A program made the position numbers and the translations under genes. A stretch of 64,000 nt of DNA, from assembly GCF_900113375.1 (NCBI RefSeq), contig NZ_FOPC01000001.1:558001-622000 (forward strand), written 5' to 3'. Positions within the stretch are counted from its first letter, which is position 1; each line of letters starts with the position of its first letter. This document shows positions 44,044 to 53,914 of the stretch, piece by piece. Under the pieces are notes generated by a model. The model saw only the letters and a list, made by a program, of their open reading frames with translations, was not told the origin of the DNA and did no database searches. The DNA comes from Algoriphagus hitonicola. GTDB lineage: Bacteria > Bacteroidota > Bacteroidia > Cytophagales > Cyclobacteriaceae.

Positions 44044-45144
44044 CTATCGATAGGATGTGGGATTGGTAACTACTTTTGTCAAATAGAGTGCAATATTAGG
44101 AAAATTTTGTGACAATAGTTCGCCCAATAATTCTTTTGTATAAATTTCACTTTCATAATGTCCGATATCACAAAGGATTAATTGACCTTCCGCATCGAAA
44201 AACTCATGGTATTTTACATCGGATGTAATAAAGACATCCGCTTTTGCCCGTTTGGCGTCTCCCAATAAAAATATACCGGCCCCACCGCATAGGGCGATTT
44301 TTTTTATTTTTCTATCAAAAATAGCGGTGTGTTTGACAATCTGCAGATTCATGCGCTCTTTGAGATAATCCAAAAAGTCTGCCGCTTCCATGCTTTCGAC
44401 CAATTCTCCGACCATACCTGCACCGACTTCTTGATTCTCATTTTCAAGATTGCTCAGGTAATAGGCCACCTCTTCATAGGGATGTGCTTTTTTCATGGCC
44501 TTCACAATTTTTGAGCTTAGAAAAGCAGGTAAAATTACCTCCGCCCTTACTTCCGCCTCAAATTGAGGGACTCCCACTTCTCCGCAAAAAGGCTTTGCTC
44601 CCTCTGCCGGGGTAAAGGTCCCCATTCCGTCAAGTTGGAATGAGCAGTTTTTATAATCACCGATTTGACCCGCCCCAGCTTCAAATACAGCATCCAAGAC
44701 TTCGTTTTTATGGTCCTTTGGAACAAAAAACACCAGCTTTTGAAGGATCTGATTTTTAGGTTTCAGGATTTTGGTCTGGGATAAACCCAGTCGATTGGCA
44801 ATTCTTTTGTTTACTCCATGGGCTACATGGTCGAGATTGGTGTGAATGGCAAAGATCGCAATGTCGTTTTTAATGGCTTTGATGACGGTGCGCTCGACAT
44901 AGTTTCGACCGGTGAGGCTTTTCAATCCTTTAAAAACAATCGGATGATGGGCAACAATCAAATTGGCACCGAGCGATATCGCTTCCTCAACGACTGCTTC
45001 TGTGCAGTCCAGCGTGCACAGGATTCCTTTGAGGTCTTGAGAGGGATTACCGGTAATCAAGGTGGCATTGTCATAAGACTCCTGATAGGCTGGAGGAGCT
45101 GTTTGCTCAAGAAAGGAAATCACTTCATGAATCTTATATCCCAT
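44044..45144 (-). CDS. Nif3-like dinuclear metal center protein
   Basis: A 366-residue NIF3/YbgI-family protein. Metal-binding motifs are ANLIVAHHPIVF in the N-terminal half and SDVKYHEFFDAEGQLILCDIG with a terminal HYESE. The middle insertion typical of longer NIF3 proteins is present (residues ~135-245). The family forms hexamers with a two-metal site, and its biological role is unclear. It is co-transcribed with the coiled-coil zinc-ribbon gene. Confidence 0.92.
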   Translation of the reverse strand: MGYKIHEVISFLEQTAPPAYQESYDNATLITGNPSQDLKGILCTLDCTEAVVEEAISLGANLIVAHHPIVFKGLKSLTGRNYVERTVIKAIKNDIAIFAIHTNLDHVAHGVNKRIANRLGLSQTKILKPKNQILQKLVFFVPKDHKNEVLDAVFEAGAGQIGDYKNCSFQLDGMGTFTPAEGAKPFCGEVGVPQFEAEVRAEVILPAFLSSKIVKAMKKAHPYEEVAYYLSNLENENQEVGAGMVGELVESMEAADFLDYLKERMNLQIVKHTAIFDRKIKKIALCGGAGIFLLGDAKRAKADVFITSDVKYHEFFDAEGQLILCDIGHYESEIYTKELLGELLSQNFPNIALYLTKVVTNPTSYR

Positions 45145-45185
45145 AATTTTTTGGTTTATTTGGTCAAAAATACAAATTCTTAGGA

Positions 45186-46247
45186 ATGCATCGGTTGGCT
45201 TTTATTTTATTCCCATTTGCCCTGATCTTTGATTTGATTACCCGAATTCGAAACTATCTGTATGATCGGGGATATCTGAAAAGTCAGCTTTCAGCGATTC
45301 CTGCGATTTTGGTTGGGAATCTACGGGTAGGCGGCACAGGCAAGACCCCGATGGTCGAATATTTGATTCGCCAGTACCATTCATCCTACCGGACTGCTAC
45401 GCTTTCACGGGGTTATGGACGCAAAACCAAGGGATTTATCAAGGCCGGAAAGGTGTCTTTCCCAGAAGGAATTGGAGATGAACCTTACCAGATTTATCAA
45501 AAATTCGGAAATAAGTTGCAGGTTTTTGTAGGGGAAGACCGAAGGGCAGCTATCGAGCAAATCATGGACGAAGTACAGCCTCCTGAGCTCCTACTACTTG
45601 ATGATGCCTTTCAGCATCGCTCGGTCAAAACCCATTTAAATATATTGTTGACTACTTATCAGGCTCCGTTTTATGAAGATTTCTTGCTGCCCATGGGAAG
45701 GTTAAGAGAATCCCGGTCCGGAGCCAATCGAGCCGATGTAATCATAGTTTCCAAATGTCCATCGAGGATCTCTGAGGAAGAAAAAAATACGATCAAAAGA
45801 AAAATCGGATCCTATATCTATCTGGGCCAGCCTATTTTATTTTCGTGTATTGGCTATGGGAAACCAGAAACCTGGGGGAGAAAGGCGGAATTTTCTGGTC
45901 AGGTGGTCTTGATGACGGGAATCGCTCAGGTCGATGCTTTAGAATCATTTGTGAAAGCTAACTATACGCTCCTGGAAAGTATGCGATTGGATGACCATCA
46001 TCAGTATAAGGAGAGCGATTTTGAGAAATTGGGTCTTGTTTTGGCAAAACATGCCCGGGCCAATCCCGTTGTGTTAACAACCGAAAAAGATGCGGTAAAA
46101 GTTAAATCCTTTTATCCCGAAGGATTTATCAGAGAAATTCCGATTTTTGTCATCCCAATTCAGGTGGAATTTTCCACCGAAGATGCCAAAACATTAAATC
46201 AAATCATCCAACAAAAAGTCTTAAAAAAGGACCATTTCGGTGAATAA
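45186..46247 (+). CDS. lpxK: Tetraacyldisaccharide 4'-kinase
   Basis: A 353-residue LpxK. After an N-terminal membrane-associated helix comes the P-loop region LVGNLRVGGTGKTPMVE, followed by LSRGYGRKTKG, EPYQIYQKF, LLLLDDAFQHR and LTTEKDAVK near the end. It phosphorylates the 4' position of the lipid A disaccharide precursor at the inner membrane. It overlaps the porin gene by 8 bp, whose start is a GTG. Confidence 0.95.
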   Translation: MHRLAFILFPFALIFDLITRIRNYLYDRGYLKSQLSAIPAILVGNLRVGGTGKTPMVEYLIRQYHSSYRTATLSRGYGRKTKGFIKAGKVSFPEGIGDEPYQIYQKFGNKLQVFVGEDRRAAIEQIMDEVQPPELLLLDDAFQHRSVKTHLNILLTTYQAPFYEDFLLPMGRLRESRSGANRADVIIVSKCPSRISEEEKNTIKRKIGSYIYLGQPILFSCIGYGKPETWGRKAEFSGQVVLMTGIAQVDALESFVKANYTLLESMRLDDHHQYKESDFEKLGLVLAKHARANPVVLTTEKDAVKVKSFYPEGFIREIPIFVIPIQVEFSTEDAKTLNQIIQQKVLKKDHFGE

Positions 46248-48189
46248 ATCTCTTTTTGGAATTGCCCTATTTTTGCTTTTGCTGAGTACCTCTGAGCTCT
46301 TGGCTCAGCGACCTATTCCCCAGCGGGGCAGACAGGTCCAAAACCCCAATACCCGGGTACAGAGGGAAGCCCTGCAAGAAGGGGAAGGCGAGGAGGAATT
46401 AGAGGGTAGACGGACCCTGCTGGATGATAGTACCAAAATGGTCTTTGGCCCAAATACGGCACTCTTTTATTTTGAAAAGGATATCAAAAGAAACAGTTTG
46501 ACACTATTTCCCCAGGATACGCTGCTGGATAATTATCACAATTACGATCCCGTGGCTAAAAGTGGCTGGAAATATCAGGATCTGGGAAATATCGGGAGTG
46601 CGGCAAAGCCGGTGTTCTATCAAGTTCCCGAGCTGATCGGGACGAGCTCAGGCTTTCATGCCTATGATATTTACTATCGAAAGCCGGAAGAAAGAAGGTA
46701 TTTCGACACCAAATCTCCCTTTACCAGTATGTCTGCTTTTTTTGGGGGAGGCAGTAGAAATATGCTGGATATCGAGTTTGCTCGGAATGTCAATCCCCGA
46801 TGGAATATTGGCTTTGAACTGCATACAGTCAGGGCTCGAAAAACCCTCAATCCGAACCGCAGGGATGATAATATGGTGGATCAGACTTCTTACTCATTGC
46901 ACACCAATTACCGGTCGGAAAATGGGCGGTATTGGATTTTGGCCAACTTTTCTCGAATGCGGCATATTGTCAATGAAATCGGTGGGATCATTCCCCCTGA
47001 GGTAGATTCGACTTCTGTATATTTCACTTATGAAGATGCCAAAGTATGGCTGCGAAATTCCCAAGCCCGGGACCTTCGGCAAGATTATCATTTCTATCAT
47101 GAATACAAGGTTCGCGACGGCCTGCAGCTCTATCATATTTTTGACCGAAAAAATCAGGATTTAACCTTTGAAGCTAATCTGAATTCTTCGGATTCGTTAT
47201 TTTTTCCACCTCCAATTATCAACTCCGATACTACTCGCAACTTCAATGATTTTGCAGAATGGAGAAATGAATTTGGATTTAAAGGAACCTTCGGAGGATT
47301 TTATTACAACGCATTTGGGCGACTGCGAAATGGCCGTCTTCGAAATCCGAATGCGGAGGAAAATTTCGTCTTTAATGAAGTTTATTTGGGCGGGGAACTG
47401 ATCGGTCAGCTGTCAGAGAAGTGGTCAATCCAAGCAGATGGGGAATACCTGCTTCCGGGAGCGTTTCGGATACATGGCTTATTTCAATCTCCCTGGTTGG
47501 ATGTAGATTATACCAAAGCGCTTTATAAGCCGACTGCCATGCAGCAGCTGTATGCGGGCAATCATTTCCAATGGGAGAATGATTTTGATAATATCGGGGT
47601 GGATCAAGTCAAAGGGACAATCAAAGTGGATCTGGAGCGAGTCAGGTTAAGGCCTTCATTGACGCTTAACCGAATTAATAATTACATCTTTTTTGGCTTG
47701 GATCGGGAAGTTCAGCAGTCCGGCTCTGAGGCTTTTATGGTCATGCCGGGATTGGAAGCCAATGTGCGAATCGGAAAAAAATTCCGTTGGGACGCAGAAG
47801 TGATTTATACCTCACTGGGGGGTAATGGTTCCGATGCCTTTCGGATTCCTACTTGGTATGGAAACACGAAGTTTTACTTTGATAGTCCGGCTTTTGATGA
47901 AAATATCTTTGTGCAACTAGGCGTAGACCTTAGGTTTAGGTCCAGCTTTTTTGCGGAAGCTTATTTTCCTTCGCATCAGCAATTTCATTTGCAAAATGAC
48001 TTCGACGTGTTTGCTTATCCGGTGGCGGACTTTTTCCTTAATTTCAGAATCAACCGAACTCGCGTTTTGCTGAAATACAATCATTTTAACGCAGGATTTA
48101 TGGCTCAAGACGGATATTTTGTGACTCCGGATTACACCGGCTACAAATCGTTTCTGGACTTGGGGATCACTTGGTATTTATTTGACTAA
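46240..48189 (+). CDS. Putative outer-membrane porin (Porin_10 type)
   Basis: A 649-residue protein with a signal peptide (NKSLFGIALFLLLLSTSELL, then AQR) and a low-complexity Arg/Gln/Glu-rich stretch, then a long series of alternating beta strands. Aromatic ends (final residues GITWYLFD) fit a beta-barrel of the PF14121 type. It should form a barrel in the outer membrane; its solute is unknown. The only reasonable start is the GTG at 46240, overlapping the lpxK stop. Lipid A synthesis and an outer-membrane protein thus share a transcript. Confidence 0.85.
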   Translation: MNKSLFGIALFLLLLSTSELLAQRPIPQRGRQVQNPNTRVQREALQEGEGEEELEGRRTLLDDSTKMVFGPNTALFYFEKDIKRNSLTLFPQDTLLDNYHNYDPVAKSGWKYQDLGNIGSAAKPVFYQVPELIGTSSGFHAYDIYYRKPEERRYFDTKSPFTSMSAFFGGGSRNMLDIEFARNVNPRWNIGFELHTVRARKTLNPNRRDDNMVDQTSYSLHTNYRSENGRYWILANFSRMRHIVNEIGGIIPPEVDSTSVYFTYEDAKVWLRNSQARDLRQDYHFYHEYKVRDGLQLYHIFDRKNQDLTFEANLNSSDSLFFPPPIINSDTTRNFNDFAEWRNEFGFKGTFGGFYYNAFGRLRNGRLRNPNAEENFVFNEVYLGGELIGQLSEKWSIQADGEYLLPGAFRIHGLFQSPWLDVDYTKALYKPTAMQQLYAGNHFQWENDFDNIGVDQVKGTIKVDLERVRLRPSLTLNRINNYIFFGLDREVQQSGSEAFMVMPGLEANVRIGKKFRWDAEVIYTSLGGNGSDAFRIPTWYGNTKFYFDSPAFDENIFVQLGVDLRFRSSFFAEAYFPSHQQFHLQNDFDVFAYPVADFFLNFRINRTRVLLKYNHFNAGFMAQDGYFVTPDYTGYKSFLDLGITWYLFD

Positions 48190-48227
48190 AGCTATTCTTA
48201 CGAAAAATCAGAAAAACTTATTTTCCT

Positions 48228-48839
48228 ATGAGTTGGCAAGAAAGCACCAAAGAAAAAATGCTCAATCTTAAACTGCCCACAGATCCTCGCTGGGTAGGAA
48301 TCGCAGAAATGCAAATCGAGGATATCCTCGTGGATCACGCCTACTGTGAACAAAAAGCGGCATCCTCATGCATTAGTTTGATTTTGAGATTTCATGATTT
48401 GGTCGAGTTGGTCGATACCTTAACGCCGATTGTAGCTGAGGAGTGGGGCCATTTTGAGCGGGTGATGGAGCAATTGCGCAAGCGAAATATGAAATTTAAG
48501 GAACCTCGAAAAGATGAATACGTTGCCAAACTCTACGGATTTGTCAAAAAAGGAGGAAACCGAAAGCAGCAATTAACGGAAGTGTTGCTCCTCAATGCGC
48601 TGATTGAAGCACGAAGTTGTGAGCGATTTAAATTGCTGTCCAAGCAGATCAGAGACGAGGAGCTTCAGCGATTTTATTACGAATTGATGATCTCCGAGGC
48701 GGGACATTATGTGACCTTTATCGAGCTTGCCAAGAAGTATCAGGATGAAAATTTGGTCAATCAGCGCTGGCAGGAGTGGCTCGATTACGAAGCTCAGGTC
48801 CTGAAGAATATGGAGATTCGGGGTGACCGAATGCATTGA
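48228..48839 (+). CDS. miaE: tRNA 2-methylthio-N6-isopentenyladenosine hydroxylase
   Basis: A 203-residue diiron protein of the MiaE family. Probable iron ligands lie in DHAYCEQKAA, EEWGHFERVM, EARSCERFKLL and SEAGHYVTFIELA, the duplicated E...ExxH pattern of the ferritin-like fold. It hydroxylates ms2i6A37 of tRNA using oxygen. Length is normal for the family. No other tRNA modification gene is adjacent. Confidence 0.88.
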   Translation: MSWQESTKEKMLNLKLPTDPRWVGIAEMQIEDILVDHAYCEQKAASSCISLILRFHDLVELVDTLTPIVAEEWGHFERVMEQLRKRNMKFKEPRKDEYVAKLYGFVKKGGNRKQQLTEVLLLNALIEARSCERFKLLSKQIRDEELQRFYYELMISEAGHYVTFIELAKKYQDENLVNQRWQEWLDYEAQVLKNMEIRGDRMH

Positions 48840-48965
48840 CTACTAAAATTAACCGATTTTAATTGGAGATTCTTAGGTTTCACCAATCAGTAATCCCTCA
48901 AATTAAGTATACTAGAAGCTTATTAATTGCAAATTTTTAAAAATCTGTTCTAATCCGAACAAATT

Positions 48966-50210
48966 ATGAATCTGATCGAAAATGTCCGTGAGGCCCTGAA
49001 ATCTGTTCAGGTCAATATTTTAAGAACCATTCTGACCGGAGCGATCATTGCAATCGGGATTTCTTCCTTGGTTGGGATGCTTACAGCAATCGACGGGATC
49101 AAAGCCCAAATTGCGGAAAGCTTCTCCGGACTGGGTGCCAATTCTTTTGACGTGAGGAATCGGGGATTTAGTGGCGGTCGGGCGATTCAGGATGGGAAGT
49201 CGGAGAAATCCTATCCCAAATTGACTTATCGGGAAGTTCAGGAATTCAAGCGCGAATATTCGGCTATCGGGCAGGCAACCGTGTTTGTTCCTGTTTCCGG
49301 TTCGGTAGAAGTGAAGAGAGGATCCAAGACTACTAATCCTAATGTTCGGATACGAGGAGGAGATGAAAATTACCTCAGCATCAAGGCTATGGAAATCGAG
49401 CAAGGGAGAAATTTTTCTAATCTTGAGGTTCGCTATGGAAACAACGTATGTATCATTGGGCAAGAATTAAAGAACACCTTGTTCGAATCCAATCAAAACC
49501 CGATTAACGAGAAAATCACCTTTTTTGGAAGACCGTATACCATTATCGGGATTTTGGAAAAGCAGGGAGCCGTAGGCAATGATCAAGGGGCAGATCGACA
49601 AATCATCATCCCCGTTGAAAATGCGTCAAGACTAGATAAAAGGGGCGTTTTTAACTATACCGTTACAGCTATTGCCTCGTCACCGGAGCGGGTGGAGTAT
49701 GAAATGGGACAGGCTGTCGGAATGATGCGCAAAATCAGACAGGACAATGTGACTCAGGAGGACTCCTTTGAGTTGACCAAAAGTAGATCGGTAGCCGAAA
49801 GTCTGGAAGAGGTCGCTGGATATCTGCGAATTGGTGGTTTTGGAATTGGTTTTATTACGCTTTTGGGCGCCTCCATCGGATTGATGAATATCATGCTGGT
49901 ATCGGTCACAGAGCGAACCCGGGAGATTGGAGTCCGTAAGGCACTAGGAGCCACACCACTTCGAATCCGTCAGCAATTTTTGATGGAAGCCATCATGATC
50001 TGTATTCTCGGGGGAATCGTTGGGATGATTCTTGGAATAGCTCTTGGGAATGTGATTGCAAATTTGATCGGGCCAGGGGGATTTTTGGTGCCTTGGCTGT
50101 GGATGATACTGGCCTTCGTGATTTGTGTCGTGGTGGGTTTGCTTTCCGGTTATTTTCCAGCATATAAGGCTAGCAAACTGGATCCGATCGAATCTTTGAG
50201 GTATGAGTAA
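48966..50210 (+). CDS. MacB/FtsX-type ABC transporter permease without ATPase
   Basis: A 414-residue permease. One membrane helix near residues 18-40 is followed by a MacB-like periplasmic domain (~50-270) and three helices near the end. The FtsX motif [20 protein letters not shown] sits between the first two of those helices. The ending [17 protein letters not shown] is typical of MacB-like permeases. No ATP-binding subunit lies beside it, so it must borrow one from elsewhere or act with a distant partner. Confidence 0.88.
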   Translation: MNLIENVREALKSVQVNILRTILTGAIIAIGISSLVGMLTAIDGIKAQIAESFSGLGANSFDVRNRGFSGGRAIQDGKSEKSYPKLTYREVQEFKREYSAIGQATVFVPVSGSVEVKRGSKTTNPNVRIRGGDENYLSIKAMEIEQGRNFSNLEVRYGNNVCIIGQELKNTLFESNQNPINEKITFFGRPYTIIGILEKQGAVGNDQGADRQIIIPVENASRLDKRGVFNYTVTAIASSPERVEYEMGQAVGMMRKIRQDNVTQEDSFELTKSRSVAESLEEVAGYLRIGGFGIGFITLLGASIGLMNIMLVSVTERTREIGVRKALGATPLRIRQQFLMEAIMICILGGIVGMILGIALGNVIANLIGPGGFLVPWLWMILAFVICVVVGLLSGYFPAYKASKLDPIESLRYE

Positions 50211-50336
50211 AAATTCATTTCCTCTTTAATTCCAACGGTATTCAGTAAATTCATTAGTCAAGATCGTTTTGGTTTTTGTAGGAGACTATTTTAAAATTTT
50301 TATAAAAGTCTGATTAGAATCGATTATTTTTCGATA

Positions 50337-52028
50337 ATGAAGCGAAATGAATTTGATGCTATTGTAGTTGGTTCTGGGATCTCAGGAGGCTGGGCTGCCA
50401 AAGAATTTTGTGAAAAGGGATTGAAAACCCTCGTGCTGGAGCGGGGGAGAGATGTGCAGCATCTCAAAGATTATCCTACGATGACCTCCCATCCCTGGGA
50501 AATGCCACACCGAAATCAAATTCCTCTTCAGGATAAAAAAGCAAATCCCGTCGTCAACCGATGTTATGCCTACAAGGAGGATACCGAACATTTTTTTGTA
50601 AAAGATACCGAACATCCATATGTGCAGGATAAGCCATTTGATTGGGTTCGGGGCTATCAAGTCGGGGGGAAATCACTGATTTGGGCGAGACAAACGCAGC
50701 GCTGGAGCAAGTATGATTTTGAAGGGCCCGCTCGGGATGGTTTTGCGGTGGACTGGCCGATCAGATATGAAGACATTGAACCTTGGTACAACTATGTGGA
50801 GAAATTCGTAGGGATCAGCGGGAGTTACGAAGGACTGGATACCTTGCCTGATGGGGAGTTTCTCAAAGCATGGGAAATGAACTGTGTGGAAAAAGAAATT
50901 CGAGATCGAGTCAATGCCCATTATCAGGATCGAAAATTTATAATTGGTCGCTGTGCACATTTGACCGAGCCCAAAGAAGAGCACCTTGCTCAGGGTAGGG
51001 GACAATGCATGGCCCGTAATCAATGCTATCGGGGTTGTCCCTTTGGGGCTTATTTCAGTAGCAATTCTTCCACACTTCCTTGGGCGGCACAAACTGGGAA
51101 TCTGACTATCCGGCCGGATTCGGTGGTTCATTCGGTGATTTGGGATGAGGAAAAAGGAAAGGCAACCGGAGTAAGGGTAATCGATCGAATCACTCAGGAA
51201 GCCATGGAATATTTTGCTCCCGTGATTTTTATCAATGCTTCGGCACTAAATACCAATTTGATCCTTTTAAACAGTCAATCCCGACGTTTTCCGGCAGGTT
51301 TGGGAAATGATCATGGGGTTTTGGGTAAATACATTGCCTTTCATAATTATCGAGGGACTTTAGGTGGTGTTTTTGAGGGATTTGAAGATAAGCAGCAATT
51401 TGGCCGAAGACCTACTGCTGTCATGATGCCCAATTTCCGAAATGTCAAACAGCAGGAAATGGATTTTTTGAGGGGTTATATGACTTTTTATTCTGCTGGA
51501 AGAGAAGGCTGGGGAGGAAAGCTGGATGTGCCATTTGGGGCTGAATTTAAAGAGGCCAATAGCAAGCAAGGCCCTTGGCACGTGTTTATGATGATGCAGG
51601 GCGAAACCATCCCCAAAGAAAGCAATCAGGTGAGTTTGGATGCTGATCTGAAAGATGAATGGGGAATTCCTTTGCTGAGAGTAAATGTGGATTATGATCA
51701 AAATGATGAGAAAGTTCTCAAAGACTTTTTCGAGCAAGGGGAAGAAATGCTGACCATCGGCGGGGCAAAAAATATCTATAAATCCGACAGTAAGCAGGCT
51801 CCCGGTCTTGATATTCACGAGATGGGAGGAGTCAGGATGGGTAAAGACCCCTTAACTTCCCTTCTCAATGCTTTTAATCAGATGCATCTGGCGCCCAATG
51901 TATTTGTCACGGATGGAGCCTGTATGACTTCCACCGGCACTCAAAATCCATCGATCACCTACATGGCCTTGACTGCGAGAGCGGTGGATTATGCAGTAAG
52001 GGAGTTGAAAAAGGGTAATATTAAGTAA
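50337..52028 (+). CDS. GMC family oxidoreductase
   Basis: A 563-residue FAD protein of the glucose-methanol-choline type. The dinucleotide fold VVGSGISGGWAAKEFCEKG is at residues ~10-30. YQVGGKSLIWARQTQRWSK, the cysteine cluster QCMARNQCYRGCPFG and the C-terminal PSITYMALTARAVDYAV, with THMEGG-like EMGGVRMG, are also present. Such Bacteroidota GMC proteins resemble gluconate/sugar dehydrogenase large subunits, but no small or cytochrome subunit gene is adjacent. No twin-arginine signal is visible. Substrate unknown. Confidence 0.85.
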   Translation: MKRNEFDAIVVGSGISGGWAAKEFCEKGLKTLVLERGRDVQHLKDYPTMTSHPWEMPHRNQIPLQDKKANPVVNRCYAYKEDTEHFFVKDTEHPYVQDKPFDWVRGYQVGGKSLIWARQTQRWSKYDFEGPARDGFAVDWPIRYEDIEPWYNYVEKFVGISGSYEGLDTLPDGEFLKAWEMNCVEKEIRDRVNAHYQDRKFIIGRCAHLTEPKEEHLAQGRGQCMARNQCYRGCPFGAYFSSNSSTLPWAAQTGNLTIRPDSVVHSVIWDEEKGKATGVRVIDRITQEAMEYFAPVIFINASALNTNLILLNSQSRRFPAGLGNDHGVLGKYIAFHNYRGTLGGVFEGFEDKQQFGRRPTAVMMPNFRNVKQQEMDFLRGYMTFYSAGREGWGGKLDVPFGAEFKEANSKQGPWHVFMMMQGETIPKESNQVSLDADLKDEWGIPLLRVNVDYDQNDEKVLKDFFEQGEEMLTIGGAKNIYKSDSKQAPGLDIHEMGGVRMGKDPLTSLLNAFNQMHLAPNVFVTDGACMTSTGTQNPSITYMALTARAVDYAVRELKKGNIK

Positions 52029-52049
52029 TCCAACCTTTTGTGAGCTTTT

Positions 52050-52092
52050 TGACCACAGGAATAAAATTCAAGTATTTCTGTGGTTTTTTTTA
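52050..52092 (+). terminator. Rho-independent terminator after the GMC gene
   Basis: ACCACAG (52052-52058) pairs with CTGTGGT (52078-52084). The stem, with a ~19-nt loop, is followed by a run of T. Confidence 0.82.
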
Positions 52093-52124
52093 TAGGTTGG
52101 AATTGTAATCAAACCCATTAACCC

Positions 52125-53405
52125 ATGAAAAAAATTATTCTATTCGCACTTGTTTTCAGCTTGTTGCCATTTTTGCTTCATGCCGAGGCAGACCCCGGAA
52201 CCTACAAGATGGTCGTTACCGGATTTGACTGGGGTCCAGCAGTGCACAAACTGATCCTCAGCCCAGATCAAAAAATAGAAAATCCCAATGCTTCGGATTT
52301 TGAGGTTTTTGTCAATCGGTCGACTGATGAGGGAGGAATTCCCGAAACCCAACGATCCGGCAAAAGGGACGTTATTTTCACTTATTCCTCTGACGAAAAC
52401 GGCAATCGACAAGCAGACGGGGCTCACTTGACCTTGGTCTTGGAAGTGAATCCTACGCAGCCTTTGGGCTCGCCCATTCAATACATGCGGGTAGGAGACC
52501 GTGGAGGGAATTTCTGGATCAACTACGATTTGACCATTATGCATCTGAAATCCGGTCAAATCTGGAATGAGGAATCTGATCGGATAATGCCTTTGGTGGA
52601 TGAGTTTGATCTTTCGCCCAAATTCAACTACCAAGATAAAATGACGCTATCCTATGCGACTTTCAAGCCTGAAACCGAAATGAGCGAATTGCCCTTGATC
52701 ATTTGGCTTCATGGTGGAGGAGAAGGAGGTTCTGATCCCACGATTCCACTTTTGGGGAATCGAGCAGCCAATTATGCATCAGAAGAAATTCAGGTTCACT
52801 TTGGAGGAGCGCATGTTATAGTACCTCAGGCGCCGACTTTTTGGATGCAAGCCGAAGACGGCAGCTACACAAGAGGAGACGAGGAGGATATTTATCATGA
52901 AGCGCTATTTGCGCTGGTTGAGGAATATGTGGCAGCCAATCCTGATATTGACAAGGATCGGATTTATGTGGGAGGCTGCTCAAATGGAGGTTACATGTCC
53001 CTGAAATTGATCTTGGAGCATCCCGATTATTTTGCCGCAGGCTACATCAGTGCCTTGGCCTATCACAATGAATTTGTAAGCGATGAGCAGATAAAAAGCA
53101 TCAAAAATGTACCGATTTGGTTTGTGCATTCGGCTGATGACGGGACGACCAAGCCTGATGAAACTGTCGTGCCCATCTACAATCGCCTGATAGAAGCCGG
53201 GGCAAAAAACGTCCATTTTAGCTACTACGATCACGTGACGGATATTACGGGATTTTATGGAGGAGAGGATTATCACTATCCCGGGCATTGGTCCTGGATC
53301 TATTCCCATGCAAATACCGCTCGAACGGATTTTGACGGATCTCCCGTGAAGTTGGATGGAAAGCCAGTTACTATCATGGAATGGCTAGCCGCGCAGAAGA
53401 GATGA
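52125..53405 (+). CDS. Secreted alpha/beta-hydrolase esterase (EstA-like)
   Basis: A 426-residue secreted protein. A signal peptide (MKKIILFALVFSLLPFLLHA) precedes a beta-sandwich-like N-terminal domain (residues ~25-175) resembling the Ig-like domain of EstA-type esterases. The alpha/beta-hydrolase domain has the oxyanion segment LIIWLHGGGEGG, the nucleophile elbow GGCSNGGYMS, an Asp in HSADDGTTKP and a terminal His in YPGHWSW. It would be an extracytoplasmic esterase or feruloyl-esterase-like enzyme; the substrate is unknown. It is followed by a bidirectional hairpin. Confidence 0.83.
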   Translation: MKKIILFALVFSLLPFLLHAEADPGTYKMVVTGFDWGPAVHKLILSPDQKIENPNASDFEVFVNRSTDEGGIPETQRSGKRDVIFTYSSDENGNRQADGAHLTLVLEVNPTQPLGSPIQYMRVGDRGGNFWINYDLTIMHLKSGQIWNEESDRIMPLVDEFDLSPKFNYQDKMTLSYATFKPETEMSELPLIIWLHGGGEGGSDPTIPLLGNRAANYASEEIQVHFGGAHVIVPQAPTFWMQAEDGSYTRGDEEDIYHEALFALVEEYVAANPDIDKDRIYVGGCSNGGYMSLKLILEHPDYFAAGYISALAYHNEFVSDEQIKSIKNVPIWFVHSADDGTTKPDETVVPIYNRLIEAGAKNVHFSYYDHVTDITGFYGGEDYHYPGHWSWIYSHANTARTDFDGSPVKLDGKPVTIMEWLAAQKR

Positions 53406-53413
53406 TTTTGAAA

Positions 53414-53463
53414 TAAAAAAAGCTTTTTCGAGCATTTAGTCTTGGAAAAGCTTTTTAATTTTT
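53414..53463. terminator. Bidirectional terminator between convergent genes
   Basis: A-rich sequence with AAAAGCTTTTTC near 53418 pairs with GAAAAGCTTTTT near 53445-53456. It is bordered by A runs on the left and T runs on the right. It separates the esterase gene from the convergent DUF805 gene. Confidence 0.75.
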
Positions 53464-53476
53464 TTGTCAAATAGGA

Positions 53477-53830
53477 TTAAACCCAATCGGTTTTTTTGGG
53501 ATCCGGACCATATTTATTCGGACCTTTTTGACCTGGTTTGTATGCGAGCCAAATAAACCCAATAAAATTAATGGGTGGCGGGATCAATAGGTAGAGGGCA
53601 TATTTCCAATCCATGCCAATATCGTGCAGTCTTCGGATTGCTTGAATCAGTAGTAAAACAATGGACGCGATCAGAATAATTCCAAAGATGTAAAAGGCTA
53701 TCCAATCTTCGGTTCGGAAGGAATCCCAGATTTTCAACAGGCATAGTAAATTGGCGAAATAAAAAATCATGAACAGGACCAGATACTTTCTTCTTGTAAT
53801 TCTACCTTCGGGACTTAATATAGATTTCAT
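53477..53830 (-). CDS. DUF805 family membrane protein
   Basis: A 117-residue protein with three or four hydrophobic segments. Family motifs are GRITRRKY at the start, RRLHDIGMDWK in the middle and GPNKYGPDPK at the end. It is a small inner-membrane protein of unknown function, monocistronic and converging on the esterase gene. Confidence 0.9.
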   Translation of the reverse strand: MKSILSPEGRITRRKYLVLFMIFYFANLLCLLKIWDSFRTEDWIAFYIFGIILIASIVLLLIQAIRRLHDIGMDWKYALYLLIPPPINFIGFIWLAYKPGQKGPNKYGPDPKKTDWV

Positions 53831-53914
53831 AACTATAAATACGTTTTAAACCTTTAATTGTTTAGCTTTTCTTGCTTTTTCTGGGGAAGAAAGCAATTAA
53901 AAAAGCTGTTTTTT

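Noticed and set aside
50673..51131. Antisense frame of 152 codons within the GMC gene
   Set aside because: Shadow frame with no recognisable domain; the sense strand is fully explained.
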